Positions 6,721 to 13,335 of a stretch of DNA of 15,174 bases are shown piece by piece. Each line of letters starts with the position of its first letter. Position 1 is the first letter of the stretch. The notes under the pieces were generated by a model. That model searched no databases. It worked only from the letters and a program-made list of their open reading frames with translations, and was not told where the DNA came from. Both the position numbers and the translations under genes were made by a program. The stretch comes from Endomicrobium sp. Its GTDB lineage: Bacteria > Elusimicrobiota > Endomicrobiia > Endomicrobiales > Endomicrobiaceae. The stretch covers positions 1 to 15,174 of the forward strand of contig JAISDI010000175.1 of assembly GCA_031264895.1 (NCBI GenBank), read 5' to 3'.

Positions 6721-6772
6721 GCATAGGACGCTTCAAATGTACGGGACGCATTCACTGAAACAAACATTTTTT

Positions 6773-8002
6773 TTACGAAAGGCATTTATTATTTAATTTT
6801 ACTTTTGTAAAATCTATGCCTCTGTTTTTTTTGTACCAATTTATGCTTTGCTCTCTTAACTGTTTCCACGTTATGTCCGAAGAACTTTTTGAATATTTAT
6901 CGTTTACCGCTAGTATCATTCTGTCCGTGCATGAAAAACATGGGTCAATTGCCGCAATTACTATCGTTACGTCGGCAAGGTAGCCTTTTTCAAGCATGGT
7001 TGAAACTGCCTGCGCGTTTGCAAGCGTCGGCGCTCTTAGTTTTACTCTTTCGGGTTTGTCCGTGCCGTTTGAACGCACGTAATGCACGTCTTCGCCTCTG
7101 GGAGCTTCGTATCTGCTTATCGCTTCGCCGGCGGGAACTCTTAAAGGAGCCGGAACTTTTAAAGGCGTGGCCGGAATTTTTTTAATCAATTGTCTTATTA
7201 TGGAATAAGATTCCATAAGTTCGCCCACGCGCACTAAAGCTCTTCCGTAAACATCGCAGTGGTCGTCTGAAATAACTTTAAAATCCGCCTCGCCGTAAGC
7301 GGCATAAGGGTCTTCCGCTCTGGCGTCGCGCGTTACTTTTGAAGCTCTGCCGGTAGGGCCTACGACTCCCATTCTTATTGCGTCTTCCGGCGACAAATAG
7401 CCGACTTTTGAAAGCCTTTTAATCAGCGTTATTTCTTCTTTGCAAACCTGAATGTAATATTTTGTTCTTTCTTCAAGCGCGTCCATAGCTTTTAATATCT
7501 GCTCTTTTTCGCTTTCTTCAATATCTTTTCTTACTCCGCCTACGACATTTACCGCATAATTTACCCTGTTTCCCGTGAGAGAAGCGAGCAAATCCATTAT
7601 TATTTCCCTGTCGCGCCAAGTGTACATCAGCAAAGTGTCAAAACCTATTTCGTGAGCGGCAACGCCAAGCCACAAAAGATGGCTGTGAATGCGTTCCATT
7701 TCCCCAATAATCGAACGTATGTATTTGGCTCTCATCGGAACATCAAGCCCGATTATTTCTTCAATGGCCTGTATAAAACACGTCGAATGCGAGTGCGAAC
7801 ATATTCCGCACACTCTTTCTATAAGATAAATGTCGTGCAGATAAGGTTTTGTTTCACAGGCTTTTTCTATGCCCCTGTGATTATATCCCAGCTTTACGAG
7901 AATATTTTCAACTTTTTCGCCCTGCAAAGTTACGTCAAAACTTGCAGGCTCTTTTAATGCGGGATGCTGCGGGCCTATAGGTATAACAAGTTTTTTAGGC
8001 AT
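6773..8002 (-). CDS. NuoD/HycE/EchE-like catalytic large subunit of a group 4 [NiFe] hydrogenase
   Basis: Catalytic subunit that holds the NiFe(CN)2CO centre and interconverts 2H+ + 2e- and H2. Numbered from the chosen start (409 residues), the ligands are in ERVCGICSHSH (C65, C68) and DPCFSCTDR (C355, C358); both CxxC pairs are intact, so this is a hydrogenase and not a complex I NuoD. GPQHPALKEP near the N-terminus is typical of group 4. A 48-residue tail follows R361, and the sequence DR/M is where a HycI-type cut would be expected by analogy with E. coli HycE; a HycI gene is in the same locus. I chose ATG 8002 because AGGAGG lies six bases upstream; an upstream in-frame start at 8053 would add a lysine/arginine-rich 17-residue stretch (WIKKLLRKKKRRKK) inside the previous gene and lacks family support. 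It overlaps the NuoC-like gene by 8 bases. The group 4 subclass needs a tree. Confidence 0.95.
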   Translation of the reverse strand: MPKKLVIPIGPQHPALKEPASFDVTLQGEKVENILVKLGYNHRGIEKACETKPYLHDIYLIERVCGICSHSHSTCFIQAIEEIIGLDVPMRAKYIRSIIGEMERIHSHLLWLGVAAHEIGFDTLLMYTWRDREIIMDLLASLTGNRVNYAVNVVGGVRKDIEESEKEQILKAMDALEERTKYYIQVCKEEITLIKRLSKVGYLSPEDAIRMGVVGPTGRASKVTRDARAEDPYAAYGEADFKVISDDHCDVYGRALVRVGELMESYSIIRQLIKKIPATPLKVPAPLRVPAGEAISRYEAPRGEDVHYVRSNGTDKPERVKLRAPTLANAQAVSTMLEKGYLADVTIVIAAIDPCFSCTDRMILAVNDKYSKSSSDITWKQLREQSINWYKKNRGIDFTKVKLNNKCLS

Positions 8003-8495
8003 TTTTTTCCTCCTTTTTTTCTTGCGAAGGAGTTTTTTTATCCAATCTGTCAACTGTCCAATCTTTTCTTAAAGGATACTCGCCGTCAGGCCAATCGTCC
8101 GGCAGAGGATACCTTTTTCCTTCTTTCAATCCTTCAATTTTTACGCCCAGCAAATCAAAAACTTCCCTTTCCTGCAAATCAGCCGCCGGATACATGTCCG
8201 TAACGGTTTTAATCGAAAGTTCCCCGCTTTTTGGAATTGAAGTTTCGATATTGAGCATAAGCCCGTCGAAATCAGACATATGGTAAATAAACGAATATTT
8301 TTCTTTATCGTCAAGACCGGTAAGCATGCAAAAAATGTTTATGCCAAGTTCCGTAGCGGCAAATTCCAAAAATTCCCTGAAAGTTTCATAAGGAACTTTT
8401 ATCCAAATCCTTCTTTGTCTTTGTACTTTTATATTTTCCGCCAGCTGCGGATATTTGTTTATGATTTTTTCGGCAGTTGGGTGATTATTTTCCAT
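7995..8495 (-). CDS. NuoC/EchD-like (30-kDa type) subunit of the group 4 hydrogenase
   Basis: Accessory subunit of the hydrophilic arm that packs against the large subunit; it has no cofactor. The C-terminal half carries the complex I 30-kDa signature in the form EREVFDLLGVKIEG followed by RYPLPDDWPDGEYPLRKDW. In many group 4 hydrogenases this domain is fused to the large subunit (HycE), but here it is a separate gene, as in Ech and Mbh. The ATG at 8495 is preferred because AGGGGG lies about seven bases upstream; an alternative TTG at 8516 would add seven residues. With the ATG start, the protein is 166 residues and overlaps the end of the NuoB-like gene by 11 bases. The C-terminus (SQEKKEEKNA) is highly charged, and its codons contain the ribosome binding site of the large-subunit gene. 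Confidence 0.92.
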   Translation of the reverse strand: MENNHPTAEKIINKYPQLAENIKVQRQRRIWIKVPYETFREFLEFAATELGINIFCMLTGLDDKEKYSFIYHMSDFDGLMLNIETSIPKSGELSIKTVTDMYPAADLQEREVFDLLGVKIEGLKEGKRYPLPDDWPDGEYPLRKDWTVDRLDKKTPSQEKKEEKNA

Positions 8496-8964
8496 TTTCT
8501 GCCCCCTTTTGTTCAAGACTTATTTTTTCTTTTTCTTCAAAATTTTTTAAAAGTTTGGAAACGCCGTCAATAATCGCGTCGGGGCTTGCCGGACATCCCG
8601 GAATATAAGCCGAAACGGGAATCGCTTCGTCAATGCCTGAAAGCATATTGTAACATCCGTCAAAAACGCCTCCGGAACACGCGCAAGTTCCTACCGCGAC
8701 GACAAATTTAGGTTCGGGGAGCTGTTCGTATATTCTTACAAGTCTGTCTTTTATTTGTCTTGTAACCGGCCCCGAACACAAAAGTACGTCCGCATGTCTG
8801 GGCGTTCCTTTTAACTGTATGCCAAACCTTTCCAAATCGTATGTAGGAGTAAGCGCCGCGACAATTTCTATATCGCATGCATTGCACGCGCCAGTATTAA
8901 AATGTATTACCCACGGAGATTTTAAACGCGCCCAGTTAACAAGTTTGTGAACGGATTTAATCAT
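8485..8964 (-). CDS. NuoB/HycG/EchC-like small subunit of the group 4 hydrogenase
   Basis: Electron-transfer small subunit that binds the [4Fe-4S] cluster proximal to the NiFe site. The four expected ligands are visible: C27 and C30 in GACNACDIE, C94 in VGTCACSGG, and C124 in IPGCPASP. The CxxC spacing in the first motif is the hydrogenase form; true complex I NuoB has adjacent cysteines. The 159-residue length fits a minimal small subunit without extra clusters or a Tat signal, so it is cytosolic and held to the membrane through the NuoH-like protein. Its start overlaps the NuoA-like gene by 8 bases with GGAGAG upstream. The C-terminal ~20 residues (KNFEEKEKISLEQKGAENGK) are charged and probably flexible. 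Confidence 0.95.
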   Translation of the reverse strand: MIKSVHKLVNWARLKSPWVIHFNTGACNACDIEIVAALTPTYDLERFGIQLKGTPRHADVLLCSGPVTRQIKDRLVRIYEQLPEPKFVVAVGTCACSGGVFDGCYNMLSGIDEAIPVSAYIPGCPASPDAIIDGVSKLLKNFEEKEKISLEQKGAENGK

Positions 8965-9313
8965 TTCTTTCTCTCCGGAAGATTATAAGTATGCTTAAAA
9001 AAGCGGTTACTATAAAAAGTAAAGCTATAGCAAGCGAGTCGGTAATTTTTTCGGGCGAAGTGGCAATCATTAAAACTATGACGTGCATAAGCGTAAAGAA
9101 AAAAGCAAAAGGGAAAAATTCAACATAATCAGGGCGAATTCTATGCTCCTTAACGTCTTCGCCGCAGGCGTAAGCTTTTGTTTTGCCTTCGCAATTATCC
9201 GGGCTTTTGTATGAAATTCTTTCGGTAAAAAAAGAAACTATAATGAAAAAAAACAATACCAGCAAAAATACTACTGGAGGCAAAATTAAAATTAATGCAG
9301 CCGGACAGTTCAT
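8957..9313 (-). CDS. NuoA-like small membrane subunit
   Basis: A 118-residue protein with three predicted membrane helices (about 8-30, 63-84 and 92-112). A long loop between helices 1 and 2 contains AYACGED (Cys50), corresponding to the YECG loop of NuoA (complex I subunit A/ND3), which in complex I touches the quinone/NiFe-like cavity. The helix-2 acidic motif common in complex I NuoA (around FDxE) is not evident here; that stretch reads FFPFAFFFTLMHVIVLM. The gene sits between the NuoK- and NuoB-like genes, 3 bases after the former and overlapping the latter by 8, with AAGGG upstream. A NuoA-type subunit fits a role in joining the membrane arm to the hydrogenase module. The assignment rests on the Cys loop, size, topology and position, so it is less certain than its neighbours. 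Confidence 0.8.
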   Translation of the reverse strand: MNCPAALILILPPVVFLLVLFFFIIVSFFTERISYKSPDNCEGKTKAYACGEDVKEHRIRPDYVEFFPFAFFFTLMHVIVLMIATSPEKITDSLAIALLFIVTAFLSILIIFRRERND

Positions 9314-9316
9314 TTT

Positions 9317-9637
9317 TTATCCCTTAATGTTTTTTATATTTTCCACGCTTAAAGAATTATGTTTCTTTGCGATATTTATTATATATCCCGCGGAAATCAT
9401 CAAGATAACCACTTCCACCACTATCATAGTTATAATCAGCGGTTCCACCATCTGCGGCCTTCCGTTAAAAAAGCCGGCCGCCGCAAGAAGAATAGTCACG
9501 CCTTTAGTCATAATTTCAAGACCTATTATCACGGAGATAATATTTCTTGTTATCATAATAGCGTAAATGCCGATCACAAACAGTATCGGGGCGGTTATCA
9601 AATACAATTTAAAAAGCGCTAAAGATTCATAGTTCAT
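9317..9637 (-). CDS. NuoK/MrpC/HyfE-like membrane subunit
   Basis: A 106-residue protein with three hydrophobic helices, the standard size of NuoK. The two buried glutamates of the family are present: one in IIGLEIMTKG (helix 2) and one in MIVVEVVILM (helix 3). In complex I these form part of the central hydrophilic axis of proton transfer. The segment GRPQMVEPLIITMIVVE matches the NuoK/MnhC loop before helix 3. The start ATG shares ATGA with the stop of the NuoJ-like gene and has AGGA nine bases upstream, so translation is probably coupled. The last ~15 residues are polar. NuoK, MrpC and HyfE are one superfamily, and sequence reading alone does not say which branch this belongs to. Confidence 0.92.
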   Translation of the reverse strand: MNYESLALFKLYLITAPILFVIGIYAIMITRNIISVIIGLEIMTKGVTILLAAAGFFNGRPQMVEPLIITMIVVEVVILMISAGYIINIAKKHNSLSVENIKNIKG

Positions 9638-10134
9638 TTCTTGTCGTCCTTATTATCTTTAAACAAAACCGCTACGCCAAAAACCCCGGTCAAAATTATT
9701 ATTATCTGCCCTATCAAATCTATCTGCCGCAAATGCCACAGTTCCGCTTTATCCGAGACTTCAACGGCTTCCGGGCCGGAAACCGGTATAAAGTTTATAC
9801 CTTTCGTAAGCATGTAAAACGATACGCCGCACACTATAATAATAACCGGAAGAAGAAGAAACTTTTTAAACATGTTTTCTCTTTCTTCGCTGCGTTCTTC
9901 CTTTGTCAAAGGGTTTGTCAGGCTTATGACGCTTATGAAAATAACGGTTATAAGTCCGGCGCACACGGAAAGCTCAAATATTGCCGCTAAAGGAGTTTTA
10001 AGAACGAAAAGAGTTATTGTAACAAGTATGCTTATCGAGGCAAGCATTATGGCCGCGCGTATAACTCTTGTACGCACGACGGCAAAAGCGGCGCAGATAA
10101 CTGTTAACGATAATAATAAAATGTGAACTGACAT
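9634..10134 (-). CDS. NuoJ (MbhD/E, MrpB-like) membrane subunit
   Basis: A 166-residue membrane protein with about five hydrophobic helices and the NuoJ plan. The first two helices are followed by a helix with the conserved glutamate and glycine (AIFELSVCAGLITVIFISV), where complex I has the flexible pi-bulge of the coupling path. After a charged loop (KEERSEERENMFKK) and a further helix comes a last helix preceded by LRQIDLIGQ, matching the end of NuoJ/MbhE, where an iG/l pattern leads into the final segment. In Mbh-type hydrogenases these two halves are separate genes (MbhD and MbhE); here they are one, as in complex I. It follows the third antiporter-like gene by 14 bases with AAGAGG upstream, and overlaps the NuoK-like gene. 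Confidence 0.88.
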   Translation of the reverse strand: MSVHILLLSLTVICAAFAVVRTRVIRAAIMLASISILVTITLFVLKTPLAAIFELSVCAGLITVIFISVISLTNPLTKEERSEERENMFKKFLLLPVIIIVCGVSFYMLTKGINFIPVSGPEAVEVSDKAELWHLRQIDLIGQIIIILTGVFGVAVLFKDNKDDKK

Positions 10135-10148
10135 TGCAAAAATACCTC

Positions 10149-11570
10149 TTAAATGATTCCCGCCGAAGGAAAAATTAAAACCTTAATAACATAAAAGAAA
10201 CCTACGCCCGCAAGCGCCGTTATTGCGCATAAAAAAATCTGCGGTATGGTAAACGATAAAGGCGCTTCTTTGACGCCTTCAAGGTTTGGCGACATTTCTC
10301 CGAAAAACACTTTCTTTTGCAGATTGAGAAAATATGCCATTGTCAAAATACTTGCAAGTATTGCCAGCAAAGCAAAACCTCTGCATCCGGCAGACCACAA
10401 TGCGATAATTATAAAAAGTTTGCTCCAAAAACCCGACAGCGGCGGAATTCCCGCCGCCGACAAAAACGCTATGGCCGTAGTGGCCGAAGTAAGCGGCATT
10501 TTATATCCCAGTCCGCCGAAACTGTCAACGTCGCGCCTGCCGGTTTGCTTTTCAACGGCGGCGGCATTGACAAATAAAAGCGATTTAAATACGGCATGAT
10601 TAAAAATATGAAAAACCGCCGCTGCAATCGCTAAAGAGGTTCCCGCGCCTAAAGCCAAAACTATATATCCTACCTGACTGATACTTGAATATGCCAAAAC
10701 TTTTTTAAAATCTTTCTGCGTTATTGCGGCAATCGCGCCTATAACTATTGAAAGCGAACCCGTTATCAAAAGAACCATTTTGACATTATCGTTAAAGCCC
10801 GTAACCGAATAAAAAAATCTTATAAGCGTAAAAACTCCGGTAGCTTTTGTTATAATTCCGCCTAAAAATACCGAAACTCCCGCAGGAGCGCTGCCATAAG
10901 CGCCGGGCAGCCATGCGTGAAAAGGTATCAGTCCGCCTTTTATGAGAAGCCCGCTCATGAAAAGCGTTATCGCAAGCATAACTACCGTATTTCCTCCGAA
11001 ATTTCTTACCGCGTCGGATATTTCTCTAAAACCCGTTCCGCCGGCGACAAGAAAAAATAAGGAGACAGAAAAAAGCATCATTACGGTTGCGATTGAAGAA
11101 AGTATCAAATATTTAAAACCGCCTTCAAGAGAACTTTCCGTTTTGTCCAAAACTATCATTATATATGAAGCCGCTGCAATAACTTCCACAAAAACATAAA
11201 TAGTAAAAACGTCTTTTGCAAAAACTATGCCGTTTATACCCGCTGTAGCCAACAGCATTAAATTTGACAGAGAAAATAATCTGCTGTCATACTTTATGAA
11301 AGGTTTTGAAGTCATAAGCGCCGCAATAGCGACAATCGCCGTTGAAATTATAATCACTTTCGATATTCCGTCTGCGGAAACATTCAAACGAAACCATCTT
11401 CCCAGAACTTGCGAAAACTGCGCGCTACCAACAGCCTCCGGAAAAAAAACGGCAATAAGCTGATAGGCAAAAAATGCCAATGCGGCATAATATGCAGCTT
11501 TACCGGACAAGCGCGGGATATTGAGCAATATTACCAGCAAAATGGGAATAAAAATAAGAGATACCGTCAT
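10149..11570 (-). CDS. Antiporter-like subunit 3 (NuoN/MrpD/MbhH type)
   Basis: A 473-residue polytopic protein of the proton-conducting transporter family, about 14 helices. Key charged residues of the half-channels are visible: Glu in VFVEVIAAASYIM (helix 5), Lys in LLIKGGLIPFHAWLP (helix 7), Lys in GGIITKATGVFTLIR (helix 8) and Lys in SGFWSKLFII (helix 12). The motif SAPAGVSVFLGGIITK resembles MrpD/MbhH, and KKVLAYSSISQVGYI is the universal helix 10 motif. It is the last of three such subunits, placed next to NuoJ/K as in many Mrp-type and group 4 systems. I chose ATG 11570 because AGAGGAA lies just upstream; an in-frame TTG at 11585 would add five residues and would consume that ribosome binding site. 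It starts 7 bases after the stop of the previous gene. Confidence 0.9.
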   Translation of the reverse strand: MTVSLIFIPILLVILLNIPRLSGKAAYYAALAFFAYQLIAVFFPEAVGSAQFSQVLGRWFRLNVSADGISKVIIISTAIVAIAALMTSKPFIKYDSRLFSLSNLMLLATAGINGIVFAKDVFTIYVFVEVIAAASYIMIVLDKTESSLEGGFKYLILSSIATVMMLFSVSLFFLVAGGTGFREISDAVRNFGGNTVVMLAITLFMSGLLIKGGLIPFHAWLPGAYGSAPAGVSVFLGGIITKATGVFTLIRFFYSVTGFNDNVKMVLLITGSLSIVIGAIAAITQKDFKKVLAYSSISQVGYIVLALGAGTSLAIAAAVFHIFNHAVFKSLLFVNAAAVEKQTGRRDVDSFGGLGYKMPLTSATTAIAFLSAAGIPPLSGFWSKLFIIIALWSAGCRGFALLAILASILTMAYFLNLQKKVFFGEMSPNLEGVKEAPLSFTIPQIFLCAITALAGVGFFYVIKVLIFPSAGII

Positions 11571-11577
11571 ATTTCCT

Positions 11578-13335
11578 CTACACAAAAAATAAAATTATTA
11601 CAGCCAAACCGCATAAAGCCCAAAATATATATCTTGAAAGACTTCCGTTATGAACTTTTTGCAAAACTTTCGAACAAAACAATACGGATTTCACAAAAGC
11701 GATATCGTAAACCCAGTTTAAAGCTTTATCAAAACTGAAAGAAGCGTCCGCAAAATAATAATATATGTTCATCGCCATATTGTACGGATCCGCATTTTCA
11801 CTTTCGTTAAGTTTATCTATTTTTAAAGAAGAAACCAGCGGCTTTATAAAACCTAGCCCGTTATTATATTTTTTATATCCTATTATAAAATTTAACAAAA
11901 CAACAGCCAAAGCCGAAACAGATACTATTATTAAAAGAAAGTTCGTATGTTCCTGAAAAGATATTCCGCTTTGTATTATGGTCTTGGGTATGTCTGCGTA
12001 AATTCCGAAAAGAAGACATAAAAGAGCCGCCGTTACCGTCGGGATCATTGAAGTTATCGGATATTCAAAGAATTCGTCGTCATTATTAAAAAATATTTTC
12101 CCGAACCAGTTTAAAACCGCGCCGGAACAAAAAAAAGTTACAAGAACCATTATTATATGCCATACAACGCCCAAATGCAAAGCGCCTTCATAAATCATTT
12201 CTTTTGAATAAAATGCCGCAAAGTAAGGAACGCCTATAAAAGAAGCAATAGCCAAAATAAAACACATAAATATGTAAGGATTTTTTTTGCAAGAAACGCT
12301 TTCGACTTTGCTGTCTTCGATAATGCCCGCGCCGAAAAATAAGCACGATTTATAAATAGTGTGCGCCAAAAGATGCAAAACCGCGCCGGCAACCGCTACG
12401 GGAAGCGCAGTAAGCATTGCAATCATCATGAAACTGCCCTGACTTACGCTTGTGTAAGCAAGCATTTTCTTAAAACTTTTCTGACTGTTTGACAAAAGCG
12501 CGGACAGAAGAGCGCTTACGGCGACTATGCCCATAAGTACATAAGTTACGCAGCTGCCGCTTTCAACGCCGAATATTTTTAAAGCCGTATACATTATATA
12601 TATGCCTAAAACTTTTTCAGCAGCAGTAGCCATGAAAACCATAAATGTAACAGGAGCCTTTTGTGCAGCTTCCGGCATCCAACTGTGGAAAGGCATTACG
12701 CCGAGTTTTCCCGCAGCTCCTATTATTATGCAGATAAAAGCCGTTATGGGAAGCAGTCCAGTAAGGGTTAAAGAAATTTCCGAAATGTTCATAGTTTTTG
12801 TCAGCGCATAGACAAACCCTATTCCCATCATTAAAAACAAATCCGCAACTGCGGTTATCGTAAAAGCTTTTACGGCAAGCTTTTTATTGTCGTTTGAAGA
12901 AGATAATATCATCATCACAAAAGGAACAGCCAAAGCTTCTATAAAAATTAAAAGAAAAATAAGACTGTCGGTAATGACCGCTCCGTTTACAAAAGATACG
13001 GCAAGAAGCATTCCGGTATTAAAAAGCGTCCCTCTGGGATTGTCTTTCATATTGCTGACGGTAAAAATCGAAGTTAAAAGAGCAAAAACAGCGGAAATTA
13101 TAAGCAAAAATTCCGCAAATTTTGACATTATAATTGAAAAAGAAAAATCAAAAGCCGCCCATGCGGCATACGTAAATATCTCTTTGGCAAAATAAAAACA
13201 TATTGCCCACAAATTAAATACCACGGCGGTTATAAAGAAAATTTCTTTATACTTTCTATATTTTTCCGGAACGAAAAATAAGACCGCCGCGCACAGTATA
13301 GGAATGATAATGAGAAACAATGTTAAAATACTCAT
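11578..13335 (-). CDS. Antiporter-like subunit 2 (NuoL-like, with C-terminal extension)
   Basis: The longest antiporter-like subunit (585 residues). The core has Glu in LLIFIEALAVPF (helix 5), Lys in GAAGKLGVMPFHSWMPEA (helix 7), a helix 8 motif VFMATAAEKVLG that looks NuoN-like because Lys takes the place of the NuoL His, KKMLAYTSVSQGSF (helix 10) and Lys in FYSKEMIYEGAL (helix 12). Beyond the core, a segment with amphipathic character (FADASFSFDKALNWVYD and onward) is followed by a final hydrophobic helix ending IILFFV. This is the arrangement of the NuoL lateral helix and last helix that clamp the membrane arm. The start overlaps the stop of the first gene (ATGA) with no clear ribosome binding site, so it probably relies on coupled translation. 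The mixed NuoL/NuoN features prevent a firm one-letter name. Confidence 0.9.
   Translation of the reverse strand: MSILTLFLIIIPILCAAVLFFVPEKYRKYKEIFFITAVVFNLWAICFYFAKEIFTYAAWAAFDFSFSIIMSKFAEFLLIISAVFALLTSIFTVSNMKDNPRGTLFNTGMLLAVSFVNGAVITDSLIFLLIFIEALAVPFVMMILSSSNDNKKLAVKAFTITAVADLFLMMGIGFVYALTKTMNISEISLTLTGLLPITAFICIIIGAAGKLGVMPFHSWMPEAAQKAPVTFMVFMATAAEKVLGIYIMYTALKIFGVESGSCVTYVLMGIVAVSALLSALLSNSQKSFKKMLAYTSVSQGSFMMIAMLTALPVAVAGAVLHLLAHTIYKSCLFFGAGIIEDSKVESVSCKKNPYIFMCFILAIASFIGVPYFAAFYSKEMIYEGALHLGVVWHIIMVLVTFFCSGAVLNWFGKIFFNNDDEFFEYPITSMIPTVTAALLCLLFGIYADIPKTIIQSGISFQEHTNFLLIIVSVSALAVVLLNFIIGYKKYNNGLGFIKPLVSSLKIDKLNESENADPYNMAMNIYYYFADASFSFDKALNWVYDIAFVKSVLFCSKVLQKVHNGSLSRYIFWALCGLAVIILFFV

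Larger units (their letters stand above)
6432..6772. other. 341-bp repeat-filled gap inside the hydrogenase locus
   Basis: No gene is seen. The gap holds two type A palindromes (6522-6553 and 6690-6720), one type B double hairpin (6611-6661), and a short ACG/AAC-rich direct repeat (6566-6605). A small GTCC-TTGC-GGAC hairpin lies at 6484-6495. All other junctions of the locus, from the first gene to the large subunit and from NuoH to NuoI, overlap or are spaced by fewer than 20 bases, so this gap looks like a secondary insertion between the NuoD-like and NuoH-like cistrons. Confidence 0.75.

Noticed and set aside
7995..8053. Lys/Arg-rich N-terminal extension of the hydrogenase large subunit from an upstream start at 8053
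   Set aside because: The stretch lies in the end of the NuoC-like gene, and a near-perfect AGGAGG stands six bases before the ATG at 8002, where homologues are expected to begin.
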